A DNA stretch of 64,000 bases from Carya illinoinensis (GCF_018687715.1 NC_056765.1:8668501-8732500); one strand, 5' to 3'; numbered from the stretch's first letter, positions 23,096 through 35,179 are shown. Translations and numbers: made by a program. The notes: generated by a model from the sequence alone, not told the origin.

Positions 23096-24531
23096 CTAGA
23101 AAAGACTCAATAAACTCTTAGCTTCCATAATTAAGTTGCCATTAGCTGATAGAGACTCATGTGCAGCTTGTAGTTCTTGTACAATAAGCAAACAATCAGA
23201 CTTAATAACTAGTTTAGGAATACCCAAGGGAATGCACATCTGCATCCCCCTAAATACTGCAAGTAACTCAATTGTAGCCGGATCATTCACTTTATTTTCT
23301 GAAATAGTAGCTGTCATCACCACCTTTCCATTGTTATCCCGTAAAATCATCCAAATCCTAGCCTTTCTCAACTCTGAAAATATAGCTCCATCAACATTAA
23401 GTTTCAAAAAACCATTAGAAAGGGATTTCCACCTACAAATATTCTTCACAGCTTCACCATTTAAGAACTTTAAATCTGAAAAGGATTTCTACAAAGAAAT
23501 GGCCATATTAGCTGCTACACAAGGAGTCATATTCTCATTTTTCATTTTCATCTTATTCCTTCTATACTACATGCCCTAACATAGCACAAACATTAGAGTA
23601 AAATCTGCATCACTTCCATCAGCCATCACACATCTTACATTTTCAATAAAGCATTTATCTGGTTTGAACAGTAATCCTATTGGAACAAATCTCTGCCATA
23701 TTGCTCTTAATTGAGGACAAGATAACAATGCAGATTAATATCTGCTTCCATCTCTTCACAAAAATAGTAGTCTCCTTCTACTGCAATATTCCTCTACCTT
23801 AGATTTTAGAGTGTAGGCAATGTATTCCTACAAGCTCTCCATGCAAAGGTTTTAATCTGCCATGGCACTTTCATCTTCCAAATATTTTTCCATAGTTGCT
23901 TATCTCGTAGCCCTCTTGAACTCTCAGCCATATCCCTTAAACTCAAAGATTGAATCAGTTTATATGCACTTTTCAAAGTAAAACATCCACTTGACTCCTT
24001 TGTCCAGATCCATTTGTCTTTGAACAGCTTGAAAGACAATCTAATCTTTAAGATTTCCTCAGCTACTATTGGATTAAAGAGAGCTCTAACATTTTTAGTC
24101 TTCCATGTTCTTGTTTCCCGACAGATAAACAGTTGCATTCTCCTAAGAAGCAGGTAACACATTCTCACTACTCAACCTTATGCTCTTGTGACCTGGAACC
24201 CAATAATCCTTCCATATAGAGATAGAAGCTCCAAACCCTACCCTCCATTTATAGCCTGCAGGCAACCATTGTTTTGCTTCAAAAATCCCCCTCCATGCAC
24301 GCAATAGATGTAATCCCAATTTTGCTTGAAAAAAGGTTCCATTAGGGAAATATTTGGCTTTATAGATCATTTGTAACAAAAACCCCTTGTTTTGTAAAAT
24401 TCTCCATCCTTATTTAGCTAATAAAGCCATATTAAAAGAGTGTAAACTTCTAAACCCCATCCCACCTCTGAATTTAGAATCACATAATTTTCTCCAACTT
24501 AACCAATGCATTTTTGCTCATTACCCCTTTG
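23096..24531 (-). pseudogene. LINE zinc-RT and RNase H domain remnant
   Basis: Resumes after the insertion with 'GQRGNEQK', 'FRGGMGF', 'MIYKAKYFP' and 'GASISIWKDYWVPG', then the zf-RVT block 'LWKNIWKMKVPWQIKTFAWRAC' shown here only by LWKNIWKMKVPWQIK (about 23870). The RNase H domain follows ('LKLNVDGAIF', 'ATIELLAVFRGM', 'VIKSDCLLIVQEL') ending about 23096. The section 23450-23805 is heavily broken. Confidence 0.75.
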
Positions 24532-25571
24532 CCCCCTGATGAAGTGTTAAAACTACATAATTAAATTATTTAAGTGAATAAATTGTTTAACCAAAAATGA
24601 TTTAAGTACTTAATTACATAGTAGATTATGATAGTTGAGTCAATTGATAAATTCTGGTATTTTTATACTTAAAAAAATTTATAATGTAGCTGTTCCACGT
24701 AAAATTTAATATTCTAAATTTTATTCCTCTCATAACAGGGGTAGTTTGGGAAATAGATAGTTAGTGCAGCACACAAAAGATGAAAAGTGTAAACTCACAC
24801 ACGCAGCAGCAGACAGCACGGGTAGGGGACTCTTTGCTAGAAATGAGAGGCACTCGCATGAGCAGAGAATGCAACAGCAGGAGCACGATCATCACGGGGG
24901 ACCCCAAAAACGCAGAGGAGAGCAGGGGCAAATGGGAATTTCCACGAGGTTTCTTTCTTGTTTTTACTTCATTGGGATCAGAAAAAAGAGGGTTCTCCCT
25001 CTCGGCTTTAGTATTTTTTTTTTACTTTTTCTATTTTCATTTTTGGCTGCTACGTCTTGTGGGGTCCGGACCTTAGGCGGCTGGTTTTTCACTTTTTACT
25101 TGTTTTTAACTTTTGCTAGAGTCGTTAGACCAATATTTTGAATACCGTACCGAATGACGTACCGGTCAAGACACTGGAATGAAATATTTCGATATCGGTA
25201 TTGTTTCGTGTATTATTTTGGGATAGTCGATATATAAATAAATTATATATATAAATATATATGAATTATATTTCAAAATAATAATTTATATATAAATAAA
25301 TTATACATAAATACATATATCTATATAAATTATAAATAGTTTAGTCTAAATTGGAGATAAAAAAATGAATTTTGTAGTTTGAAAAATGAAAAGAAAAAGA
25401 GACCGAAATACCAGCCAGTACGGGCTGGTACATAGGCCAGTACAGGCCAAAATATCAGCCGATATTTGAACTGATACGAAATATATATAATTTCTACACC
25501 GGTCTGGTAGTCAGTACGGAATATACGGCGATTTTAAAAACAATGCTTTAGATACAAACCTTAGGGGCAGG

Positions 25572-25612
<41 letters not shown>

Positions 25613-26614
25613 CCTTTCTTTTACTTTTAAGTAAGTGGATGCTTTCATTTTGGAGGGGAATCAAGGATGGAACTCTCTCTCTCTCTCTCTCTCTCTACTC
25701 TTTTTTTCCTGCTTTTAGTTTTTACGTTTATAGTTTCCAAACCCAAGGGACTCAGTTGGCTGGTGTTTATTTTCTTCTGTGTGGTTTATGTTTATGTTTT
25801 TCCAAACCGGCGAGAGGTCAACAGTTTTCGGTATTTTGATTATTTTCTGTGTAGTAGCTTCTTCTTGTTTTATTTCTTTTATTTACTTGTCTCTTGATTA
25901 TTTTTACTTCATTTTTCAACAGATGCAGAAATGTTTAGAGAGGATATTCAACTTGAAATATTAGGGTTCATCATTTTTAGACATTTTGCTAATTTAGTAA
26001 TGATATGCTAGATTTTTATTTTGAGATTCAATGAGTAACTTATGACTATTTTGGGTTGTATTTTCTTCAAGGTTATGGAATTTTGAATGATTAACTTGAT
26101 AGATTATATTTCATTTTGCCTCTATGGGAAGGATTAAAATTCTATGTTCTTGAACTTAATCAGTCGTAGACATAAAGGCACGATTGATGCTTGAACTTGT
26201 AACAAGATTTTGATGGCTTTCTTTCACTTTTAGACTTACTATAAAATCTGTCAAGCACCTTGATTATATTGAAAAGTGTGCTTATTGTTTTATTAACTAA
26301 CCATGACTTCTAGGAATGAGAGCATGGTTGAAAGAAGATGAAATTAGAGGAAAATCCAACTTCAAATTAGAAATGGGAGAAATTTGCATCCCAAGTGTTT
26401 GTTTTATTATTTCTTAAAGTTTAATTCAACTTCTACACATTTTCCTTAAATTTCTTGATTCTTGATAATTTTAGAAACATAGATTCACATTTATTTTCAT
26501 CTTTTATTGTTGATACATCTTTTACATAAAAAATATCACCAATACTTTGATAACCATTTGTCCCTGTGGAATACGATCCTGGATTTATCCTTGATAAAAC
26601 TTGACACTTTTACA
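24532..26614. mobile_element. ~2.1 kb LTR-like insertion inside the LINE
   Basis: LINE reading frames stop at one side and resume at the other. CTTTG occurs at both junctions (24527-24531 and 26615-26619), a candidate 5-bp target duplication. The right end ends in ACA and contains 'TTTGTCCCTGTGGAATACGATCC', here noted by its core GTCCCTGTGGA, common near the end of large Ty3/gypsy LTRs. No internal coding region is present, so a solo LTR is the best reading. The left end does not begin with TG at the predicted junction (TGATGAAG starts five bases inside), which leaves doubt. It includes a 37-base T run (25576-25612) and a (CT)n tract (25675-25694). Confidence 0.5.
25131..25545. mobile_element. 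hAT-like MITE nested in the LTR-like insertion
   Basis: About 415 bp with imperfect inverted ends, CAATATTTTGAATACCGTA on the left and TACGGCGATTTTAAAAACAATG on the right. It is flanked by similar 8-mers CGTTAGAC (25123-25130) and CTTTAGAT (25546-25553). The interior repeats phrases such as CCAGTACGGGCTGGTAC. An 8-bp duplication and non-coding interior point to a non-autonomous hAT element; the duplication matches only 6 of 8 bases. Confidence 0.4.
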
Positions 26615-26639
26615 CTTTGAAGAACACATTTGAGATAGA

Positions 26640-27822
26640 GTCACCCCACCAAAACTGAGACATCATCCATTCCAACTCTCTACACAAGCTCAAAGGCAAT
26701 TTGAAACACGACATAGTATATGTGAGAATAGATAAAGCTTTTGCCTTGACAAGAGCTTCTCTCCCTCCATGTGATAACAGTTTCTCTTTCCAGCTTTGTA
26801 ATTTGGTCCACACTCTTCATTTAATATTAGCAAAAGCTATTGATTTTGATCTCCCAACAAGGTTAGGTAACCCAAGGTGCTTATCATATTGTTGGAAAGT
26901 CCTAACACCCCATAAATTCAACAGCTCCATTTGTTTACTAGCATCAACATTTTTAGAAAATACCATAACAGTTTTTTCTTTATTAACTTTTTGGCCCGAT
27001 GCCTCCTCATACCTCTCTAGAACCCCTTGACTATGTCTCGTAGTCTGAACATCAACTCTACAAAAAATAATGCTATCATCCACAAACAATAAGTGACTCA
27101 CCATAGGAGCGTCTCGGCACAACCTAATTCCGCTCATTGATTGTTTATTCTCTGCATCTTTTAACAAAGTGGTGAGACCCTCAGTACACAAAAGAAATAG
27201 GTAAAGGGATAAAGGGTGGCCTTGCCTAATCTCCCTAGGAGGTATAATAGGTCCATAAGGCTCTCTATTAATTAATACTAAGAAAGAAACAGTCGTCACA
27301 CATTGCATAACCAGCTGTACAAAACCTCGAGCAAACCCTAGTTTGAGCATTATTTTTTCTAAAAAACTCCACTCTACACAGTCATAGGTTTTGCTCATAT
27401 CCAATTTAAGGGACATATAACCTTTTTGACCATACCTTTTGTGCCTTAAAGAATTGACCAGCTCATAGGCCACTAACATATTATCTGTTATCATCCTACC
27501 ACCAATAAATGCACACTGAGATTCTGATATAATATTAGGTAGAAAAACTTTGAGCCTATTCACAATGACCTTAGAGACCAACTTATATACCACATTACAA
27601 AGACAATTGGATGGAAATTAAAAACTAATCACAGGCTTTTTTCTTTGGAATGAGGCTAATAAGTGTATGGTTGAGGTCTCTTGGTAAGTGACCAGAATTC
27701 AAAGTTTGTAGAATAGCAATAGTCACAAAACTACCAATAATGTGCCAATATTTTTGGAAAAAAATGGGAGATATACCATCTGGGCCTGGTGCCTTAGTAT
27801 GATGCATTTGCTGAAGGGCCAC
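26640..27822 (-). pseudogene. LINE reverse transcriptase remnant
   Basis: 'TKAPGPDGISPIFFQKYW' (27790) leads into 'LISLIPKK'. A break at about 27600-27625 is followed by 'LVSKVIVNRLK', 'SQCAFIGGRMITDN', 'LKLDMSKTYDCVEWSFLE' and the active-site block 'LLFVDDSIIF' near 27090. The last part, 'SHGGREALVKAKALSI...QFWWG', ends at the foreign insertion near 26620. Two blocks separated by a shift at about 26815 show decay. Confidence 0.8.
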
Positions 27823-28310
27823 CCTAACTTCATCTGCTTAAAATGGTTTGGACAAATCTGAGTTCATCTCTATTGTAACCTTTTGATGCACACACTCCAC
27901 AACTTCCTCTTGATGCCTCTGATTAGAAGAAGTGAAGAATTTTAAGAAAAAGTTAACAACTAAATTATCCCTTAGAGTAGCTTCCCTCCAAACACCCCTC
28001 TCATCTTTTAAGCCTTTGATAAAATTCTTCTTTCTTCTACTAGTTGCTTGAGCATGAAAGAATTGTGTGTTTTGATCTCCTTCTTGAAGCCACTAGACTT
28101 GCGATCTTTGCCTTTACATAACTTCCTCTCTCTCAAGCCATAACAGCACTTCCTGCCTAGCCTTAGACGCACCCATAACATCAGGTTGCAAGGAATCTCT
28201 ATCATGGGCCTGCTGCAAATTTTTTCTAGCAGCAGCCAGCTTTTTGTTCATATTCCCAAAGGAGTGTTTGTTCCACTCAGTTAGTTGTTCCCCATATCCT
28301 CGAAGCAAAC

Positions 28311-29105
28311 TCAACACACCCTCCATGCTACCCTTATCCTCACCATTGCTCCAAACACGATCGATAATATGAGAACATTTCTCTTCACCCACCCACATAG
28401 CCTCAAAACGAAACTGTTTATCCCTCCTCCCCCTAACTTCCATCTCTTTAGTTTTAAACCACACAGGTAAGTGGTTTGAATGAGCAACAATACTATCTCT
28501 AAGCACAAACTGAGGGAATAAAGTATACAATTGATTGTTCCCCAAAAATCTATCCAATCTCTCAAGATGGACCGAGTACCCTCTTTGCCATTGCACCATG
28601 AAAATTTTGGTCCCCTAAACCCCAAATCTCTTAGAGAACAATCTAAAAGAACATTCTTAAAAGCTTCCATTTGGATTTTAGAACATGGTCTCCCCCCTCT
28701 CTTTTCATTGAAATGCAAGATTTCATTAAAATCACCCCCTATAAGCCAAGGACATTCCACACCAGTATTAATATGTCTAACAAAATTTCAAGTCAAATAT
28801 CTATTGGCAACCTCAGGATTACCATAAACACATGTGAATTTCCAATCTAGCTAATCCCCTTCCTTTATCAAAGCATCAATATGATTCTTAGAAAGCAACT
28901 AAACTCTAACACACAGATCACCTTTCCATAATAAAGCCAATCCACCACTTTTACCCACACAATCAACAGTTAAACAATGACTAAAATGCGATTTGTACTT
29001 ACAAATTTCCATAGAATGTTCCTTTAGTTTAGTCTCCTAAAGAAAAAACAAACTGGGATCTTCCTTCGTGATCAAGTCATGTAAGGCTCGAATTCCCTAT
29101 GAAAT
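28311..29105 (-). pseudogene. LINE endonuclease domain remnant
   Basis: Starts at 'GIRALHDLI', without the usual preceding 'WNCRGLG'. It continues through 'GGLALLWKGD' and 'CVYGNP' to 'WLIGGDFNEIL' near 28740, the DFNE motif of the exonuclease-endonuclease-phosphatase fold that nicks target DNA. In-frame stops occur (for example before 'ETKLKEHS'). Near 28600 the frame shifts into another that continues towards 28114. Confidence 0.75.
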
Positions 29106-29140
29106 TGAGGTTACATCATGGATTAAAAAAATGAAAATGC

Positions 29141-29315
29141 TTTAGATACAAATAGATTATATAAAAATAAACCTACAAACTGACGTGACTTGATATGATA
29201 CGTAAGACTGTAAAGTTACTTTTATTATAAATTTGATCTAACGGATTCCATAAAATTACATCAGTTTATGAGTTTATTTTGTGTAATTTTTTTGTGTTTG
29301 TAGCAATTCTCTTCA
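29141..29315. repeat. MITE family A, copy 2
   Basis: Begins 'ATAGATTATATAAAAATAAA' and ends with a 'CAGTTTATGAGTTTATTTTGTGTAAT' type inverted end. The core is 'TTACTTTTATTATAAATTTGATCTAACGG', seen also in copy 1. It lies just outside the 5' edge of the LINE. Confidence 0.5.
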
Positions 29316-29639
29316 AAAAATATATGCCTTGAGAATTAATAATTCCAAATTATTACACTATAGATTAATAAGACTAAGCATGAATTTTAAAGCTCATTCC
29401 ACTCCACCTCTATGGATATATATAATATGACCTTTCAAACCATGTAGCATGCATGATTCTTTTATTCATTTTAACAACCATATATAATTCGATAACGTGT
29501 TGTAAAATTAAAAAAAAAACAAAACAAAAAGATTTTAAAACTAAGCTGTCTTTCTTCGTGGGCCTAATAAATGTAAAGATCTTGGCAATGAACCTCTCTC
29601 AGTACATGTCTAATTGAATCTAATACATTTAACCAATAA

Positions 29640-29815
29640 CAGTTACAATCGTGAGAATGTTATAAGTGCTATATAATTATTTTGAAATAAATAAATAAAT
29701 ATAAAACTCATATAAAAAAAATTAATTTTTTAATAATAATAGACCTCATTTTTTTTAAAACGACTGTATAATATTTGTGTAATTATTTATACACTATACA
29801 ACTGTACGTGTAATT
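29640..29815. repeat. MITE family B, copy 1
   Basis: A long imperfect palindrome centred on AAAAATTAATTTTTTAAT, with arms containing 'AAGTGCTATATAATTATTTTGAAA' and 'TTTAAAACGACTGTATAATA'. Related units lie at 36535 and 38645. Non-coding; class not determined. Confidence 0.5.
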
Positions 29816-29873
29816 ATTTTTAACCAACAGCCCATACCGCTTGTACGTACAAAAATAAAATTATGATGACATC

Positions 29874-29973
29874 CATGCATGCATGGTACCAGAATGCAAG
29901 CTTAATTACCATGCATGCATGCTATGGTCTCGATCGACTCATCCATGACATGCATGCATGCAGCATGCATCAA
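29874..29973. promoter_or_regulatory. Cluster of RY (CATGCA) motifs
   Basis: CATGCATGCATG-type runs recur at about 29875-29886, 29912-29924 and 29950-29970. CATGCA(TG) is the RY element bound by seed B3-domain factors of the LEC2/FUS3/ABI3 group. It lies 2.6 kb upstream of the GARP gene, so a regulatory link is open; it may simply be a palindromic low-complexity patch. Confidence 0.3.
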
Positions 29974-29979
29974 GTTTGA

Positions 29980-32587
29980 TGTATGTAGCATGTTGAGCAC
30001 AGAGATAGAGGAGGTGGTGGGGAAGATGATATAAGGTCGGGAAAGAAGACAAACATACTCATTCTGAAATGATGGGCTCGATCCGCATTAATAGGGATAG
30101 ATAGTATTCCATCTGCACTTAAAAGAAAAATAACATAGTTTGTGTTATTGTGGGGACTGCAGTGAATTATAAACAAATGGTAGGGATTTTGAGGAGTTGA
30201 CCCTTATTCAGTACGTACTGGCAAATAGGCAATGGTTTTTTGAGCTTTTCGAGTCTCAATGAGCATATGAAAACAAACAAGCTTCAATTTAAATATTGGT
30301 CACATGCTGCACTCTGCAACTTTCGATGGCTACGGAATGCCTAATTAATTCCCTCAATTCCTTGTGAATATTAATAATATCTACTTATTTTTGTGAAGTT
30401 GGAGTTATTTATTAATGTCATTGTTGTAGTTACATACTACTAGTACTGTACAAATTGCTTTGCAATGAGGTTGAAGGTGTGACGAGTCCCCAACGCTTAA
30501 AACAAATAGTACTACTAATTAATAAATAATTCACACATCGACTGATGTGACCAATATTAAGTCATTTATACGTAAACTTACTATTAAAAAAAATGACAAT
30601 TTGCGATGGATTATATGTGATGAGAATAATTATTTGAAATTAAAACAGATTCATTTTAGTAGAAAATAATCATTTTCTTAAGAACAATTGTTCACGACTG
30701 AGCAGTTTTCCTATAATGACTATTTATACAAAGCATCACTCCGAACGTGTCACAAGAATTAATGTGACTAGACATGATAAAATTGGAGATTGATGAAAGA
30801 TAATCTTTTCTCTTTGTAAATATGTAATATATATTAACCACTAATGACAACTCATGTTTGGCTGAAGGATGAACCATATTTAGAAAGGCATCTTTTGGTA
30901 AAGGAGGGCTGTTTTCCCTGCTATTTTAGTTCTTTTCATTCTCATTATTAATTAGATAGGCAGCTTAATTATCAAGTATTCTTGAAAACAATATCAGAAT
31001 AAAACTATATTGTTTATTAGTGGAATTCACTTTTTTACAAATGACCTATATGAGACTTATCTATTCGAGACTTGTACCTAACATTACTCTTTTCTAAATC
31101 CTACATAAGTATCCAACACTACTGATCATATATTTGACCATGTATTTAAGAGTTTAATTTCCTCTCTCAGTAGTTCTTATCAATAATCATTATATATATA
31201 AACTATATTTCTGCTATATATATATATTCTATTCTCTAATCTCAGCTTGCTTGACTCATGTTTTTCAATGCCCTCTCAACAAGTTAAAATAATTAATTCG
31301 TTAAAAATGGAATAAGGAACATACACTACTTTGAATGCTAGCTCTTCTATCCGATTAATTACATATATGCAGAATAATTGCATATATGTGCGAAGGCTAG
31401 CGCCTAGCTTGCTTAAGTGTCTTGAAGATTTTCATGATCACGAAGTCAGGTAAATAATTTGCAGGCAAAACTCAAAAACACCTATGCAGGCCGGCTAGCT
31501 AATTAACTTCGGTGCAACAGATCAGAATCATGATCATCCTCATGTATGCATGATAAATGGCAGCTAGCTAGCGAAGATAAGGCCAATAGGTTAGGAAAGA
31601 TCAGCACTGAATCCAAAAATAAATGTCAGAATCACTATAGATATATATATATTAAAAAAAAGACCTGGCAAAAAATCAGGGAATCTTCGAGAAGTGAAAA
31701 TACAAGTTTTGTTGTTATTAGGTGTGGTCATCCATGGTGATGAGCAAAAGAAAATCCCCCCCGATCACCGACAACGGGAATAATCTCAGCACGGTTCTCT
31801 CAACAATGCCTAGCTTTGCCCCAGTAACGTTTATAAGCTGGTTCATGTCTGAAATTAATTATTAAGGTTTTCTGTTTTTATCCACTCTCCAGCTTTATAA
31901 TGCGTGGCCTCTACACGTACGTATATACGTACAAGTCCTTCCCACATACAATGAAAGTAATTCTTTCTGATCATCATAATGTAGATGACTAATTATTATT
32001 ACATGAGTCAAAGCATGTATAGCATAATGAGAAATTAACCAAAAAAAAAAAAAGAAGTTGAAGAAAAGGGAATGTGATACCTACGCGCCACGTTGGAGTT
32101 TGGGTCTAATTCAAGGTTCCATGCATGTTAATTTCCAGTTCTCGAGCTTGTTTCTAATCTTTCACCTTACCCCAGATGAAAACTGGTCGAGGTTCTTAAA
32201 TTACAGTACTTTTCCCATCTGATGATTCATACATGATATGATGTTTATCCTCCGTGCATACATAGAAAATCTAAGTCTGTGTGTAGAGAACTCTGTACGC
32301 TAAGACCAAGATCATCCATTAGGGTTTTTTTTATTTGTACAAATCCTTGAGGAGGGAACCAGCTACCGGCTCGGGAAGATTTGCTCCCCAAATGGAAATT
32401 ATGTAACCCTTTTTGCTATCTCTGGACAAAGGAAGAAATCAGATCAGTGGAGGAAATTAGTCCTAGCCACGAAAAAACTGGCCCTCATGCTTGAATTTTC
32501 TTTGTCAGAGGCGATCAGTTCGAATTGATCAGAGACACTTTTCAATTTAAAGGTTTTGCATAGCTGGGAAAGAAAGAATTAATCAAG
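29980..32587. other. Intergenic DNA and 5' flank of GARP gene
   Basis: AT-rich with many short palindromic phrases (GCTAGC, GTACGTAC, TATATATA). No coding exon is supported. The last ~300 bases, more mixed in composition, probably hold the promoter and leader of the gene at 32588. Confidence 0.45.
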
Positions 32588-34137
32588 ATGGAAAGTGGGT
32601 GTGTCGGTGGTTTGAAGGTGAAATCTTCTTCAGACAGGAGTGATCAGGACAAGGGATCAGCAGGAGATGATGAAAGTAAGACAAAAAACAGTGCAAGCTC
32701 GAGCAACAGCATAGTTGAGGAGACTGAGAAGAGCGGTAGCTGTATTAGGGTAAGACCATATGCTCGATCCAAGGTGCCTAGGCTAAGATGGACTCCTGAT
32801 CTTCATCGTTGTTTTGTCCAGGCCGTTGAGAGACTTGGGGGTCAAGAGAGTAAGATCAATCGATCATCAAATTTTCTCATGAATTAATTAATTACATCTA
32901 CTGCCTTTTTTTCTTCCTTCTCAAGAATGAATTTTCCCCCTTCTGATATATAGGAGCAACTCCGAAATTGGTTTTGCAAGTAATGAACACCAAGGGACTA
33001 AGCATCGCTCATGTCAAGAGTCATTTACAGGTAAAACATGAGTTTGCAGTATGACTCGTATGCTTTTGCAAAGAAATCAATTGGATATATATGCAGTGTG
33101 TGAGATTCGTTTCATTGATTGTAAATTTCATTTTTTTCCCGTTTGGTCATGTTTTGGAGCAGATGTATCGGAGCAAGAAGGTTGATGATCAGGGTCAAGG
33201 TACGTACGTACATCAATTAATATAGCTAGGCAAATAGTTATTGATCTAGACTGTAGAAATTAAGGTTTATTTGATAACTCATGCTTCTAATATATGAAAT
33301 TCGAACGTTTTATGTTAATGAATTTGTAGTTATAATTAGTAGAGGACATCTTACGAGAAGTGCAGATCACTTTTGGCAACAGTTCATGCTTCGAAGTATC
33401 GACCAAAGGGTTAGCCCCAAATACAGGTAATTGTACTACCCTATCATGATTATAGCTTTACCTTATATTCGTTTAATCTGATTTTCAAAATCTTTGATCT
33501 TTCTTCTCCCTCAAGATATGGTGAGCTTTACTGGACAGGTCAAGGGAGCTGCATATCCAGGCCTTATTTCACTGATGACATGAACTTAACGAGAGGTATC
33601 GGCCTTCATGGATCAATAGCTGAAAGGATTTCTGGAGGTATCGATTTAAAGATCAGGAATAACAACATTGCCTTCGAGGAAGAAAGTAGTAAGAGACTAG
33701 AGGAGTTCCAAAAAGAATTTCAATGGCTGTTCAATCACACTTCCACTAAAACCCAGAAAAGCTCAACCCCCTGCATAGAGAAAAAACCTAATGTTAGAGA
33801 GTCAAACCCGCAGTGGATTTCAGCGAATATTATTGGAGAAGAGCGAAACACAGGGAAAAGAAAAGGTTTCCACGATGACAATCATGATTTGAGTCTGTCA
33901 CTGGGCATAAGGCCATCAAGACAAGCGGAAGCGTCTAAGAGAAGTATATGTTGGGTGGACGAAGAAGTGGATAGCAGTTTATCTCTTTCCTGTTCCTCTT
34001 CTTCAAAGATCAAGAGAAACTATTCCATAGATCTGAATATGCCATCAAAGCTTAGCAGGTTGACAGAATATAATAATCATGTTGCGAAAAGAAGTATAGC
34101 TCCGAAATTGGCGAGTACCCTTGATCTGACTCTATGA
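32588..34137 (+). CDS. GARP (G2-like/MYB-related) transcription factor with EAR motifs
   Basis: Exons 32588-32849, 32954-33030, 33163-33199, 33330-33426 and 33516-34137 give 364 residues in one frame. A Ser/Asp/Lys-rich N terminus precedes a single GARP DNA-binding domain at about 62-118: 'KVPRLRWTPDLHRCFVQAVE', 'LGGQERATPKLVLQVMN' and the signature 'HVKSHLQMYRSKK'. Introns split the domain at the Gly-Gly-Gln-Glu/Arg and SHLQ/MYRS points, the usual positions in this family. The long last exon has Leu-rich repression-type motifs: 'LSLSLGI', 'SSLSLS', 'SIDLNM' and a C-terminal 'LDLTL'. These LxLxL/DLN forms are EAR motifs that recruit TOPLESS-type co-repressors, so a nuclear repressor is inferred. 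Closest remembered relatives are Arabidopsis At2g40260 and At2g38300; the target genes are unknown. Confidence 0.9.
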
Positions 34138-34354
34138 ATCAGAGAATTCTAGTGAGATCCTGTTGGTACTTGTACAAGAGGAACATACTAAGATTGTTGC
34201 TATCATCGAAATTTGAGTCATGGTAAATGCTTCTAATCTTGCATCTTATCCGTTTCATTTTCAAATGCAGTTTGTGAGTTATCAATTTCAGCTCATCTTT
34301 CAGTTCTTTCAATAATGTTTCATCAGAAATGCCTTATGATCATGAATTTATACC

Positions 34355-34359
<5 letters not shown>

Positions 34360-34393
<34 letters not shown>
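34360..34393. repeat. (CT)n microsatellite
   Basis: An uninterrupted dinucleotide run about 220 bases after the GARP stop codon, probably in or near its 3' UTR. Confidence 0.85.
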
Positions 34394-34396
<3 letters not shown>

Positions 34397-35034
34397 AACA
34401 TGTAATTGCAGCTGACTTGGGAATTTTCTTTGATCACCCCCATTTCTTCAGGACTTGAACCAAAACCTTCATGCTTTTAATTAAGCCGTCCTTCGAAAAA
34501 TATAGACAGTTTCAAAGATCATGGATATATATATATATATATATATATCTCAAGAACCAAGATAGCGGCCTTTGAGTGTTTTCTTTTACTTTTTTTGTTT
34601 AGTCGGGAAGGTGATTTCAGGCGAATTAAGTCCCTTTTCCAGCCTCAATGTCGATGTCTTGTATGCACAGTGGTATATATGCCGGAGGCTTTGATCGATC
34701 CAATATAGTTTTTAGTTTTAATATATTTTCACTTGTCCAAAAAAGAAAAAGAAAAAAAAGTTCTTTGACCCTGATCGACTCATTTATTAAGCTCATCTCA
34801 TGCACGCTTTTATTCCAGCTTGGTCAGATAATCCCTTTCTTGCAAGGTATTACTCGTCTTCCACAAAGAGGCCTAAAAACTCCTACATTTATCTAAGTAA
34901 ACTTCAAGACACATCTAAACCTCTGTTGTAAAAGATAAGTTATGGTTAAATTTAATTAGATCAATCTATTAGAATGATCATAAATACTTCTCGGTTCTCC
35001 CTGATCTCCCAAGTAATAGAGAACTATTACAGAT

Positions 35035-35175
35035 ATAAAGAGATTACACAAAATAAACTCATAAACTGATGTGGTTTCATGAAATTCATTAGATCTGTTT
35101 TGCAATAAAAATAACTCTACAAACTATTAAGCCATATCAGTTTGTGAGTTTATTTGTGTGTAATTCATTTATGTC
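35035..35175. repeat. MITE family A, copy 3
   Basis: The clearest copy: left end ATTACACAAAATAAACTCAT, right end AGTTTATTTGTGTGTAATTC, forming inverted repeats of about 25-30 bp. The sequences TGATGTGG and CCATATCA continue the arms inward. Confidence 0.6.
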
Positions 35176-35179
35176 TAAA

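Larger units (their letters stand above)
22879..29105 (-). mobile_element. L1-type LINE, decayed, split by a later insertion
   Basis: Reads on the minus strand: AP-endonuclease (29105 to about 28311), reverse transcriptase (about 27822 to 26640), zinc-binding RT-associated domain (24531 to about 23800), RNase H (about 23449-23096), then an A-rich 3' end (T-rich on the plus strand at 22879-22908). No ORF1 is present, so it is 5'-truncated or its 5' part is lost. Numerous stops and shifts show it is inactive. About 2.08 kb of foreign DNA (24532-26614) separates the RT C-terminus from its continuation. Confidence 0.82.

Noticed and set aside
24764..25141. 125- and 98-codon frames in the LTR-like insertion
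   Set aside because: Overlapping frames ending in poly-T-derived Phe/Leu runs; lie in non-coding LTR-like DNA.
25639..25964. Hydrophobic frames resembling small membrane proteins
   Set aside because: Produced by T-rich and (CT)n DNA; three frames overlap and none has a family match.
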